Shown here: one piece after another, positions 1 to 8,245 of the stretch | Numbering within the stretch: position 1 is the stretch's first letter | How the letters are laid out: every line of letters begins with the position of its first letter | DNA from: JAFGNV01 sp964612485 | GTDB lineage: Bacteria; Chloroflexota; Anaerolineae; 4572-78; J111 | DNA: 64,000 nucleotides | Direction: 5' to 3' | NCBI GenBank assembly: GCA_964612485.1 | Contig: CAZTFF010000024.1 | Coordinates: 1-64,000, forward strand | The notes under the pieces: generated by a model | The model's input: only the letters and a program-made list of their open reading frames with translations | Databases searched by the model: none | What the model was told of the DNA's origin: nothing | Made by a program: the position numbers and the translations under genes

Positions 1-93
1 CTTACCCACCTCCGTAAGACTATTTCAACCTACCTAAAAATGGACAAAGTCGAGGTTTAAAAAGTGGTGCTGTTTTCGTTTGACAAAAACAGA

Positions 94-177
94 TGGGCGG
101 TACAAGACTCGAACTTGTGACCTCCTCGGTGTAAGCGAGGCGCTCTAGCCAATGTCCAATTTGTCCGAGAACCACCC
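94..177 (-). tRNA. tRNA-Val(TAC), abnormal D-arm
   Basis: On the minus strand the acceptor stem GGGTGGT pairs with ACCGCCC (one G-T pair). The anticodon stem CCTCG/CGAGG encloses the loop CTTACAC, giving anticodon TAC (valine), and the T-arm ACAAG/CTTGT holds loop TTCGAGT. The D-arm is abnormal: only CTC/GAG can pair and the enclosed loop is about 21 nt, with a GGACAAATT/GGACATT partial duplication, so the molecule is about 84 nt. It may be a decaying copy rather than a working tRNA. An A/T-rich hairpin at about 71-92 could end its transcript. Confidence 0.55.
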
Positions 178-217
178 ATCGGACTTGAACCGATAATCTC
201 CTCATTCCGAATGATGC
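171..217 (-). pseudogene. 3' half of a second tRNA (remnant)
   Basis: Directly upstream of the tRNA-Val lies a good T-arm (ATCGG, loop TTCAAGT, CCGAT). It is preceded by an imperfect anticodon arm whose 7-nt loop TTCGGAA would read CGG (proline). No matching 5' acceptor strand or D-arm is visible upstream. The GGGTGGT that would be its 3' acceptor strand is also the 5' acceptor strand of the tRNA-Val, so this is a fused remnant. Confidence 0.4.
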
Positions 218-278
218 GCATATATATAAAATCGGAGTTCGCTAGAATTGTTCATCGTCGTCGCCAAAATTGTATTTT

Positions 279-659
279 CTAATGACTGGCGGGAACGTCC
301 ACCGATGCTAATTGCTGGCCCGTTTTGGACACGGGGCTGTAATGGCAGCGTAAGTCGTCAAACTCGGTTTTGTCCCACAGCGGCACGCCATCTTGATAGG
401 CGGCCCGGCCAATCAGATGGGCAGCCACCGGCGCGGTCAGCAGCAAAAAAGTAATGATAGCTCCGGCGCGGATGAAGGTGGCAAAATCGCCAAAGTAGAA
501 AGCCACGCCCAGCAGCGTACACCCTACCCCCAGCGTAGCCGCCTTGGTTGAGGCCGACATCCGCAAGAATAAATCGGGCATTCGCACCAGCCCCACCCCG
601 GCCAGCAGAATAAAAAGTGTACCAATAATTATAAGTAAGATGCTAACAAAAAGTTGCAT
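279..659 (-). CDS. mrpG: Mrp Na+/H+ antiporter subunit G (MrpG/MnhG)
   Basis: Smallest-type subunit of the multisubunit cation/proton antiporter in the cytoplasmic membrane. The 126-residue product has three hydrophobic segments. It carries the family pattern of glycine, R-M-P-D then L-R-M-S-A-S-T-K-A near residues 23-40, and T-A-P-V-A-A-H near residue 79. The tail after residue 95 is longer and more polar than usual. The start is preceded by AGGAG at a good distance. It is the last gene of the leftward mrp operon, 59 bp after mrpF. Confidence 0.93.
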   Translation of the reverse strand: MQLFVSILLIIIGTLFILLAGVGLVRMPDLFLRMSASTKAATLGVGCTLLGVAFYFGDFATFIRAGAIITFLLLTAPVAAHLIGRAAYQDGVPLWDKTEFDDLRCHYSPVSKTGQQLASVDVPASH

Positions 660-718
660 GGTAAAATCTCCTGTTTGATAATAATTGGAGATATATATGA
701 TTGCCGGTTTCCTTATCC

Positions 719-997
719 CTAAATCTTCAATTTTCCCCGGCGTTCAATGTAATAGGCAAAGCCCACCGTGCCCAAAAAGACCAGCAGGGCCAAAACAATG
801 GCCACATCCAGCAACGCCGGCTGGCCGGTAGCCAGGGCGTAAACCGCCACAACCCCGATGCTCAACGTAGCCGTCATATCCAGGGCTATTACCCGGTCGG
901 GCAGGCTGGGGCCGCGCAGCAAACGGGCAAAGGTTAACAAAAGTGCCAGGCTTAACACCGGCAGAATCGCCACTAAAACAAAGGTTGGCAAACTCAT
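719..997 (-). CDS. mrpF: Mrp antiporter subunit F (MrpF/MnhF)
   Basis: Small integral membrane subunit of the Mrp complex. The 92 residues form three transmembrane helices, with the family pattern R-x-L-R-G-P-S-L-P-D-R-V-I-A-L-D (about residues 24-40). The charged R and D are conserved in MrpF. Its start overlaps the end of mrpE by four bases (ATGA), implying translational coupling. Length is typical for the family. Confidence 0.93.
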   Translation of the reverse strand: MSLPTFVLVAILPVLSLALLLTFARLLRGPSLPDRVIALDMTATLSIGVVAVYALATGQPALLDVAIVLALLVFLGTVGFAYYIERRGKLKI

Positions 998-1461
998 TCA
1001 AAAATCTCCTTGATGTAGCATTCAAATCCTTCTTTGATTTCCCGGCGGAACGTGTCGGCATTTTGCACGTGCATGGCGTGAACATAGAGCGTTTTGCCGT
1101 TGGACGCTACATCCAGGGTCAATGTTCCGGGGGTCAGGGTGATCAGGTTGGCCAGCAGCGTTACTGCGGCAGGGCGGGTCACATCCAGCGGCACGGCGAC
1201 GACGGCCGGCCGCATGGTGTGGGGCGGGGTGACTATTTCATAGGCAACCCGCAGGTTGGCCAGCAATAATTGCCAGATAAAGAAGCCGGCAAATTTGATG
1301 ATCCGCCATACTTTTCTAAAATAGCCCAACTCTCCGGAGGTGTGCCGAACCAGCCACAGCAACAGGAAACCCACTACAAAACCAAAGCCAAAGTTAACAG
1401 GCGTCAACTGGCCGGTAAGGGCCACCCAGGCCAGGGCCAGTAAAAGATTCAATAGTAACAT
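994..1461 (-). CDS. mrpE: Mrp antiporter subunit E (MrpE/MnhE)
   Basis: Membrane subunit needed for assembly of the Mrp complex. The 155-residue product has two N-terminal transmembrane segments, then a cytoplasmic part with the family features T-L-L-A-N-L-I-T-L-T-P-G-T (about residues 103-115) and a conserved L-Y-V-H-A-M. It overlaps both neighbours (mrpD and mrpF) by one to four bases, so the genes are co-translated. Confidence 0.93.
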   Translation of the reverse strand: MLLLNLLLALAWVALTGQLTPVNFGFGFVVGFLLLWLVRHTSGELGYFRKVWRIIKFAGFFIWQLLLANLRVAYEIVTPPHTMRPAVVAVPLDVTRPAAVTLLANLITLTPGTLTLDVASNGKTLYVHAMHVQNADTFRREIKEGFECYIKEIFE

Positions 1462-2966
1462 TACGACACGCCTCCCAGCACGGTTTCAATGTAATCCGCC
1501 GGATTCAGCAACTGCCCGGCAGCCAGTAGCGACAAGTTGACCAACGGCTCGGCCAGCAGCCCTATGGCCAGCAAAAGAGCCGCCAGCGCGCCCACCGGCA
1601 ATAACATCGACAGCCCGGCCTGGTAGGGCATCAGGCTGATAGCTTGGGCAGGCGGCTCTTTGCCGGGCTGATCTTTCCAAAAAACCTCGGCCCAGATTTT
1701 GGTCATCGAGAACAGTGTCAAAATGCTAACACCCAGCGACACGGCCACAATCAGGTACTGTTCGGCGGCCAGCCCGGCCTGGATCAGGGCAAATTTGGCC
1801 CAAAACCCGGATAACGGCGGAATACCGGCCAGCGACAGCGCCGGAATGAGGAACAGCAGGGCCAGCCCCGGATAGAGAATATATAAGCCACCCAATTGCT
1901 TCAAATCATAGGTGCCGCGCAGTTTGTAAATGATGCCGCCCACCAGAAACAGGGCCGACTTGGCCAGAATGACGTGTACCATAAAGTAGACCGCCCCACC
2001 CAGCGCCGCCGTGCTGAACAAACCCAGGCCCATCAGCAGATAACCGATCTGGCTGACAATATGGAATGACAGCAGCTTGCGAAACTCGGTTTGGGTCACG
2101 GCTCCTAAAACGCCGGTCACCATCGTGAAACCGGCAATGACCAAAATAAGGGTGTGCGTGTAGCCGGTATCTTGGGTAAAAAGCAGGGTAAATACCCGCA
2201 CCAGCGCGTAAACGCCAACCTTGGTCATCAACCCGGCAAACAGCGCCAGCAACGCCGCCGGGGCGGTGTGATACGAGGCCGGCAGCCAGAAAAAGAGCGG
2301 GAAACCCCCGGCCTTGATGCCAAAGGCTACCAGAAACAACATGGCCAGCGTGGTGACCAGCCCCGGCGGCAGGCTGTTGAGTTGGCCGGCCAAATCGGCC
2401 ATGTTCAGCGTGCCGGCCACGCCGTACAAAATACCCACCGCCGCCAAAAACAATATCGAACCAAACAAGTTGATGGCCACATATTTGAAGGTGCCTTCCA
2501 ACTGATCGCGTCGCCCTCCCAGCACCAGCAGTACAAACGAGGCGATCAACAGCAACTCAAACCAGACATACAGGTTGAACATATCGCCGGTGAGAAACGC
2601 CCCATTGACACCCATCAGCAGAAAATGCAACAGCGCCGAATAACCAAAATGCTCGGCTCGCTGCCCTGCGGTGGCCCGGCTGTAAATGATCACGCCCAGG
2701 CCCATCAAGGCGGCCAGGAGTACCATCATGGCACTGAACAGGTCAGCCACCAGGGTGATGCCAACGGGCGCGGGCCAACCCCCTACCTGGACAACCTGGA
2801 TGCCATCGCGCCAAACCAGCACCAGCAGTTCAATGGCGGCAATGAGCAGCAGCCCGGCTGCACCCAGGCTTAGGTCACGCCGGAGACGGGGTCGCTGCCG
2901 GGCCAGCAGCACGCCGATGGCGGTGACCAGGGGTATTAGAATTGGCAGCAAAACAAAAATGTTCAT
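1461..2966 (-). CDS. mrpD: Mrp antiporter subunit D (MrpD/MnhD), NuoN/NuoM-like
   Basis: Antiporter-like subunit homologous to the proton-pumping subunits of complex I, about 501 residues with roughly 14 transmembrane helices. The helix-5 glutamate in the W-F-E-L-L-L-I-A-S motif and the lysine in G-I-K-A-G-G-F-P-L are visible, as is S-Y-H-T-A-P-A (usually H-x-H in relatives). An upstream in-frame start would add 16 residues, but the ATG at 2964-2966 begins the hydrophobic N-terminus typical of the family and was chosen. Operon position between mrpC and mrpE. Confidence 0.94.
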   Translation of the reverse strand: MNIFVLLPILIPLVTAIGVLLARQRPRLRRDLSLGAAGLLLIAAIELLVLVWRDGIQVVQVGGWPAPVGITLVADLFSAMMVLLAALMGLGVIIYSRATAGQRAEHFGYSALLHFLLMGVNGAFLTGDMFNLYVWFELLLIASFVLLVLGGRRDQLEGTFKYVAINLFGSILFLAAVGILYGVAGTLNMADLAGQLNSLPPGLVTTLAMLFLVAFGIKAGGFPLFFWLPASYHTAPAALLALFAGLMTKVGVYALVRVFTLLFTQDTGYTHTLILVIAGFTMVTGVLGAVTQTEFRKLLSFHIVSQIGYLLMGLGLFSTAALGGAVYFMVHVILAKSALFLVGGIIYKLRGTYDLKQLGGLYILYPGLALLFLIPALSLAGIPPLSGFWAKFALIQAGLAAEQYLIVAVSLGVSILTLFSMTKIWAEVFWKDQPGKEPPAQAISLMPYQAGLSMLLPVGALAALLLAIGLLAEPLVNLSLLAAGQLLNPADYIETVLGGVS

Positions 2967-2979
2967 TGGTTGTTCCTCA

Positions 2980-3327
2980 TCAGGTTTCGGTTGTTCGCAG
3001 CAGGTCCAGGTCATCGGTGCGCGCCGTCTGGTAGAGTCGGCGGATCAGTACCAGGGCAAAGGCTTGCAGGCCAAACCCAATCACAATGGCCGTTAGCACC
3101 AAGGCCTGGGGCAGCGGATCGGCAAAGGGTTCAACGGGTTGGGTTGCGCCCATCGGAACCAACGGCGGCCGGCCGGGAGTGAGGCGCCCCATCAGAAAGA
3201 TGAGCAGGTTGGCGCCGTGCCCCAACAAAATCAATCCCACCACCAGCTTGATCAGGCTGCGCCGCAGCAGCATATAAACGCCCCCGGCAAACAGCCCGCC
3301 AATAATCAAGGCCAGTAAAATTTCCAT
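2980..3327 (-). CDS. mrpC: Mrp antiporter subunit C (MrpC/MnhC), NuoK-like
   Basis: NuoK-type subunit with three transmembrane helices. The motif L-G-H-G-A-N-L-L-I-F (about residues 36-45) and Q-A-L-V-L-T-A-I-V-I-G near residue 75 are diagnostic. Two ATGs are possible, at 3333 and 3327. AGGAGG abuts the first but lies 7 nt before the second, so 3327 was chosen. Length is normal. It overlaps or abuts mrpB upstream. Confidence 0.92.
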   Translation of the reverse strand: MEILLALIIGGLFAGGVYMLLRRSLIKLVVGLILLGHGANLLIFLMGRLTPGRPPLVPMGATQPVEPFADPLPQALVLTAIVIGFGLQAFALVLIRRLYQTARTDDLDLLRTTET

Positions 3328-3329
3328 GG

Positions 3330-3773
3330 TCATTCCTCCGTTATAGAGCCGGACTTGGGGCCGGTTCCGTTTTCCATCAGGGTGAAGATAATAGTCAGGG
3401 TAACGCCAATGACCACCAGATAAACGCCCACATCAAACAACAGCGGCGTGCCCAGCTTGCCGATAACAGGCAGGGTTTGGGCGCTCCACAGGCCGGTCAT
3501 AAACGCCTGCCCGTTCAACAGGCCCAGCAGGCCACTCGCTACCGCGATTAGCAAGCCAACGTAAATCAGCATGCGGGGGTCGATGCCCAGCAGTTGGCGG
3601 GCGGGGCGCAGGCCCAGGGCCAGGCCGTACAGAACCAGTGCCGCCGCGGCCACCAATCCGCCGGTAAAACCGCCGCCCGGCTCATTATGCCCCCGCAGCA
3701 GCAGGAAAATAGACAACATCAGCAGCAGGGGCAGCAGGTAACGGGTCGCCGTGGATAAGATCAGGGAGTGCAT
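3330..3773 (-). CDS. mrpB: Mrp antiporter subunit B (MrpB/MnhB)
   Basis: Membrane subunit of 147 residues with four transmembrane helices. It shows the family pattern R-G-H-N-E-P-G-G-G-F-T-G-G-L-V near residues 27-41 and D-V-G-V-Y-L-V-V-I-G near residue 114. AGGA lies eight bases before the start. In the usual operon order this gene directly follows mrpA, but here a protease gene is placed between them. Confidence 0.94.
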   Translation of the reverse strand: MHSLILSTATRYLLPLLLMLSIFLLLRGHNEPGGGFTGGLVAAAALVLYGLALGLRPARQLLGIDPRMLIYVGLLIAVASGLLGLLNGQAFMTGLWSAQTLPVIGKLGTPLLFDVGVYLVVIGVTLTIIFTLMENGTGPKSGSITEE

Positions 3774-3790
3774 GGCGGGTGTCCTTTCTG

Positions 3791-4906
3791 TTATGCGCCC
3801 AACTCGGCGCGCAGGCGCAGGTAGTTGGTGATGCTGTCTCGTGAGAGAAGGCCCAATATCTGGTTGCCGGCAACGACCGGTAGTTGCGATACTTTGGCCT
3901 CCTCCATCAATTCCAGGGCCGCCATCAACTCGGTAGTTGGCTCAACTTTCATCAGGCGCTCAAAGGGCTGCATCACCTGTTGGGCGGTCATGAAGCGCCA
4001 TTTGCGCTCCGGGATGGCGCGGATGTCGCTGAGGGTCAACATGCCCCGCACCCGGCCATCTTCTTCCACCAGGAAAGAGCGCTGGCCGCCCTTGATGATG
4101 TCTTGCTCAACCAGTTGGCTGATCGGCGTGAGACCGGACACTCTGGGAAATTCGCGCTGCATGGCCTGGGTCACAGTGATGCCCCGCAGCGTTTCTTGAA
4201 TTTGCGATTGCGTCAACGAGGATGCCGCTGCATTCTGCAGGAACCAGCCAATGAAGATGAGCCACAGGCCGTTGAAGAAATTGCCATTGAAGGCAATAAA
4301 AATGCCCACCACAATAAACCCATAGGCTACAAGCTGCCCGCTGATGCCGGCGGCCAGAGTGGCCTTGCGCAGGTTACCGGTTTTCCACCAGATGGCGGCT
4401 CGTAAAATTCGACCACCGTCGAGGGGGAAACCCGGGATCATATTGAACACAGCCAGCAGCAAGTTGATGCGAGCCAGCCAAAGGCTTGGCGCGGCCAGCA
4501 GGGGAATGTGCTGGTCGAGTTGATACAACCCGCCAAACAGACCGGCCAGCGCCAAACTTGCCAGCGGCCCGGCTGCGGCAATCCGAAACTCGGCGCCGGC
4601 GCTGCGCGGCTCCTGGGTCAGTTCGGCCACGCCGCCAAAGATGAACAGGTTAATGGCCCGCACCGGCAGGTTGTTGCGCAAGGCGATCAACGCGTGAGCC
4701 AACTCATGCACCAGCACCGAGCCAAAGAAAAGGATACTGGTGATCACGCCCAAAATCCAGTAGGCCGAAGTGGTCAACGTGGGATATTCTTGAGGAAAGT
4801 AACCCAGAGCCAGCGACCAGGTGACCAGGCCAAAAATTAAAAACCAGCTAATATGTAAACCAATGGGGATACCCCAAATGCGTCCTAGCGTAATGTTTGC
4901 GTTCAT
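3791..4906 (-). CDS. Site-2 protease family M50B with C-terminal CBS pair
   Basis: Intramembrane zinc metalloprotease, about 371 residues. The zinc-binding H-E-L-A-H lies in a hydrophobic segment near residue 66. The second metal motif, N-M-I-P-G-F-P-L-D-G-G-R, is near residue 155. Two CBS domains fill the C-terminal third (about 225-370) and may bind adenine nucleotides or sense ionic strength. The ATG at 4904-4906, with GGAGG seven bases before it, was chosen over an upstream alternative. It sits inside the mrp operon between mrpA and mrpB, suggesting a role in quality control or signalling linked to ion homeostasis (inference). Confidence 0.9.
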   Translation of the reverse strand: MNANITLGRIWGIPIGLHISWFLIFGLVTWSLALGYFPQEYPTLTTSAYWILGVITSILFFGSVLVHELAHALIALRNNLPVRAINLFIFGGVAELTQEPRSAGAEFRIAAAGPLASLALAGLFGGLYQLDQHIPLLAAPSLWLARINLLLAVFNMIPGFPLDGGRILRAAIWWKTGNLRKATLAAGISGQLVAYGFIVVGIFIAFNGNFFNGLWLIFIGWFLQNAAASSLTQSQIQETLRGITVTQAMQREFPRVSGLTPISQLVEQDIIKGGQRSFLVEEDGRVRGMLTLSDIRAIPERKWRFMTAQQVMQPFERLMKVEPTTELMAALELMEEAKVSQLPVVAGNQILGLLSRDSITNYLRLRAELGA

Positions 4907-4981
4907 TTTTAAACCTCCGTTCAAGGTACCTATTGATCAATACCGGGGCTTGTGTTTAAGTTACCATCATCCCGGCACATT

Positions 4982-7282
4982 CTATTTATTTTGCTTCTGT
5001 TGTTTCAGCAGCGCATAAATGCCAATGGCGGCCACGGCCAGCACCGTGATCTCGCCCAGGGTATCGAGCGCGCGGAAATCAACCAGGATAACGTTAACAA
5101 TGTTGCGCCCTTTAGCCAGGGTAACGCTGTTTTCGGCAAAAAACGGCGTGAGGCGCGATTGCATGGGTATGGCCAGAACGGTGAGCACCAGCAGCGATAC
5201 CAACCCGCCAACGGCCAGCGCTACCAGCGCATCGCGAGCGCGCCCGGCGGTACTGCTCAACCGGGAAAAGCGCGGCAAATGGTATAGCGTCAGCGCCAAA
5301 ATGATGACCGTCAACGTTTCGACGGCCAGTTGGGTCATCGCCAGGTCGGGCGCGCCGTAAAAAACAAACAGCAGTGACAGGCCGTAGCCGATGATGCCCA
5401 ACGCGGCAATGGTCGCCAGCCGGGAGTTAGACACTACTGCCGCTATTGTGGCCAACAAAATGACGAGCGCTACCGTTATTTCATGCACCCGCACTCCCGA
5501 CCAACCGGCACCGATATTCAAGCCGTAGCGAGTCAGGAGCGTGTAGCCGACCAATCCGGCGGTGACCAGAACAATGGTCAGCAAGTAGAGCCGCAAATAC
5601 CCGTGCTGCAACAGGCGCGTTTGACTCGCAGCAACGGTTTGCAGCCCGGCCAGCGCCCGCTCATAAATGCGCTCCGGCCCAACGGCGGTCACGGTATTGG
5701 CGGGTGAGAGCAAGCGCCGCAGCCCGTTGCGCCCTGCGTAAAAAACAATCCCGGCCAGCAAGGTAGCCAGGCTGAGCCAGAAAATGGCGTTGATCCCGCT
5801 CCAGGCGGCCACTTTGACCTGCACCAGTTCAGCAGCCACAGCCGTGGCTGAAGTAGCCAAAAAAGGCGTCAGCAGATTGCCGGGCACAAATTCCAGCAGC
5901 ATCACCAGCAGCAGCCCCAACCCGGCCAGCAGCAGCGGCCCCAGCCACAAGCTGGGGGGCGCTTCGTGAGCCGGTTTGGGCGTGGGCCGGGGGCGTCCCC
6001 AAAAGGGGCGTACAGCCACCAGCCCGGCCACCACCACGGTGAAGGTATTGGCCAGCAGCACCGATCCGGTCAGCAGCCAGCCAGCCGAGGGCGCGGTCAG
6101 CGCGGCCTCGTAAATGAGTTTTTTGCCGATGTAGCCCACAAACAGGGGCAGCGCCCCGGCCATCGAGAGGGCCGCCAGGGTGACGGCCACAAAGGTGATG
6201 GGCATGGCCCGGCGCAAGCCGCGCAGTTGGTTGATGTCGCGCGTGCCGGTTTCGTGGTCAACGGCCCCGGCGGCCATAAAGAGCGCGCCCTTGTACAGCG
6301 AGTGGACGATCAGAAAAACAACTGCCGCTTTGACCGCTATTGCCGTGCCCACCCCCAGCAGCAACACCAATGTGCCCAGCGCGCTGATAGTAGAGTAGGC
6401 CAAAATGCGCTTCAAATCGCTTTGCTGCCAGGCCAGATAGGCCCCCAGCAGCATGGTGACGGCCCCGGCGGTGGTCAGGCTGAATTGCCAGACCGGGGTA
6501 TTACCCAAAACCGGATTGAAGCGAGCCAGCAGAAAAATGCCCGCCTTCACCATAGTGGCCGAGTGCAGGTAGGCGCTCACCGGGGTGGGCGCGGCCATGG
6601 CGTTGGGCAGCCAGATATGAAACGGAAATTGGGCCGATTTGGTGAACGCGCCCAACAGGATAAGCAACACGATAGGCAGGTATAGCGGGTGGTTTTGAAT
6701 GACTGTGTCCTGATTGAACAGGGTTGACAGTTCCCAACTCCCGCCCACCTGCCCCAACAGCACCAGCCCGGCCAGCAGGACCAGCCCGCCGCCGCCGGTT
6801 ACCAGTAACGCTTGCAGGGCCGACGCTCTGGCCTGGGGTTGGCGATGGTTGAAGCCGATCAGCAGGTAGGAACTGAGGCTGGTCAGCTCCCAAAATACAA
6901 ACATGGCAATGATGTTGCCCGACAAGACCAGCCCCAGCATCGCGGTCATAAAAAGCAGCAGGTAGACGTAGAAGCGGCCTAACTGGGGATGCCCGGCCAG
7001 GTAGCCTCCGGTATAAATCATCACCAGGGTGCCGATGCCGCTGATGAGCAGGGCAAACACCAGGCTCAGGCCATCGATATAAAAAGAAAGGTTGACCCCG
7101 AAGCTGGACACCCAGGCGTAGCTGACGGTGATGATCTCACCGTCAGCCACCCGGCCAATCAAACCGGCAAAAAAGAGGGTGAGGCTCAGCGGCAGCAAGG
7201 CCACAAGCCAGCCCGGGTTCAGGCGGCGTAACCAGGATTTGCCGGCGGCGAGTTTTGGTTCGGAAGTAATGGCAGGGGTCAT
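4982..7282 (-). CDS. mrpA: Mrp antiporter subunit A (MrpA/MnhA), NuoL-like
   Basis: Largest subunit of the antiporter, about 766 residues. The first ~480 residues are NuoL-like, with W-E-L-T-S-L-S-S-Y-L-L-I-G near residue 135, the helix-8 motif H-S-A-T-M-V-K-A-G, and H-S-L-Y-K-G-A-L-F-M. The C-terminal part carries the MrpA-specific DUF4040/MbhE-type region, ending in V-D-F-R-A-L-D-T-L-G-E-I-T-V-L. The ATG at 7280-7282 is preferred over an upstream TTG. It lies 12 bases after uspA. Confidence 0.94.
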   Translation of the reverse strand: MTPAITSEPKLAAGKSWLRRLNPGWLVALLPLSLTLFFAGLIGRVADGEIITVSYAWVSSFGVNLSFYIDGLSLVFALLISGIGTLVMIYTGGYLAGHPQLGRFYVYLLLFMTAMLGLVLSGNIIAMFVFWELTSLSSYLLIGFNHRQPQARASALQALLVTGGGGLVLLAGLVLLGQVGGSWELSTLFNQDTVIQNHPLYLPIVLLILLGAFTKSAQFPFHIWLPNAMAAPTPVSAYLHSATMVKAGIFLLARFNPVLGNTPVWQFSLTTAGAVTMLLGAYLAWQQSDLKRILAYSTISALGTLVLLLGVGTAIAVKAAVVFLIVHSLYKGALFMAAGAVDHETGTRDINQLRGLRRAMPITFVAVTLAALSMAGALPLFVGYIGKKLIYEAALTAPSAGWLLTGSVLLANTFTVVVAGLVAVRPFWGRPRPTPKPAHEAPPSLWLGPLLLAGLGLLLVMLLEFVPGNLLTPFLATSATAVAAELVQVKVAAWSGINAIFWLSLATLLAGIVFYAGRNGLRRLLSPANTVTAVGPERIYERALAGLQTVAASQTRLLQHGYLRLYLLTIVLVTAGLVGYTLLTRYGLNIGAGWSGVRVHEITVALVILLATIAAVVSNSRLATIAALGIIGYGLSLLFVFYGAPDLAMTQLAVETLTVIILALTLYHLPRFSRLSSTAGRARDALVALAVGGLVSLLVLTVLAIPMQSRLTPFFAENSVTLAKGRNIVNVILVDFRALDTLGEITVLAVAAIGIYALLKQQKQNK

Positions 7283-7294
7283 GTTCAAGTCTCG

Positions 7295-8245
7295 TTATTC
7301 ATCCAGTTTAACCGGCGTAACAAATCCTTCGGGTTTCACGGCCATCACCGAGCAATTCACTTGATTGAGCACGTCCTCAGCCGTATTCCCAATGAAAAAG
7401 CCGGGAATACCGGTGCGGCCCACCGTCCCCATCACAATCAAACCAATATTGTTTTGTTCAGCCACGGCGGGAATTATACTTTTGGCCTCGCCTTTCAGGA
7501 AATGGATTTTGTGTTGTAGTTTTTCCAGTTCATACCCGGCCAGCAGTTTATCCAACGCATCTTTGTGCTCGTTTTCGGTTTGGCGTAATAACGTTTCCAA
7601 TTCAGACTGCGGAATTCGGGTGCGCCCGTATGTTAAGAGTGATTCGCCGGGCAAGGTCCATGTGTTGACAATGTGCAGTTCCGCTTCATGGCGCAGGGCC
7701 AGAGATGTGGCCAGGTCCATAATTTTGATGGCCAGTTCGGTTTTCTGTTGGTCAGACGGCACCGGGTCTACCGCCGCCAGAATGCGGGCGTAATGGCCGA
7801 GTTGATCCGGTTTAACTACCCACACCGGGCAGGGCGATTTACGCATCAGGTGCATGGCGGTGCTGCCAAATACAAATTCCTTTAATCCGCCGTTGCCATT
7901 GGCCGTTACAATGACCAGATCGTGATTGTAGCGCAGCACTTCACGAATGATTTGTAGAAACGGTACGCCGGTGATCACTCTGGTGGCCACTTCAATACCT
8001 TCTTGCCGGATGGGTTCAACAAGTTTTTCCAGATCTCGCTGGCGAATCTCAAAGTTGTGCGAGCGCAGCGATGATAAGACATCCGGGGGTAACGCCAGGT
8101 CTGCTTCACGCGACAAGTCCTGGACAACATCAATAACCGTCAGGCGAGCCTGATTTCGTTTACACAGGTCTATGGCCTGGCTAAGTGTTGCTTTACTTGC
8201 TGTTCTTTCATTAAAAACCAGTAGAATATTCTTAAAACGTTTCAT
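7295..8245 (-). CDS. Tandem universal stress protein (UspA family)
   Basis: Cytoplasmic stress protein of 316 residues made of two UspA domains (about 1-150 and 155-310). The ATP-binding pattern G-x2-G-x9-G-S/T is seen as G-N-G-G...F-G-S-T-A in the first domain and G-T-V-G-R-T-G...G-N-T-A in the second. Known tandem UspA proteins bind ATP and act in stress survival. It overlaps the end of the upstream baeRF gene by four bases and is followed 12 bases later by mrpA, so it probably belongs to the antiporter operon. Confidence 0.92.
   Translation of the reverse strand: MKRFKNILLVFNERTASKATLSQAIDLCKRNQARLTVIDVVQDLSREADLALPPDVLSSLRSHNFEIRQRDLEKLVEPIRQEGIEVATRVITGVPFLQIIREVLRYNHDLVIVTANGNGGLKEFVFGSTAMHLMRKSPCPVWVVKPDQLGHYARILAAVDPVPSDQQKTELAIKIMDLATSLALRHEAELHIVNTWTLPGESLLTYGRTRIPQSELETLLRQTENEHKDALDKLLAGYELEKLQHKIHFLKGEAKSIIPAVAEQNNIGLIVMGTVGRTGIPGFFIGNTAEDVLNQVNCSVMAVKPEGFVTPVKLDE

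Noticed and set aside
2154..2873. 239-codon plus-strand open frame within mrpD
   Set aside because: Antisense to the well conserved MrpD membrane helices; glutamine/arginine-rich shadow product.
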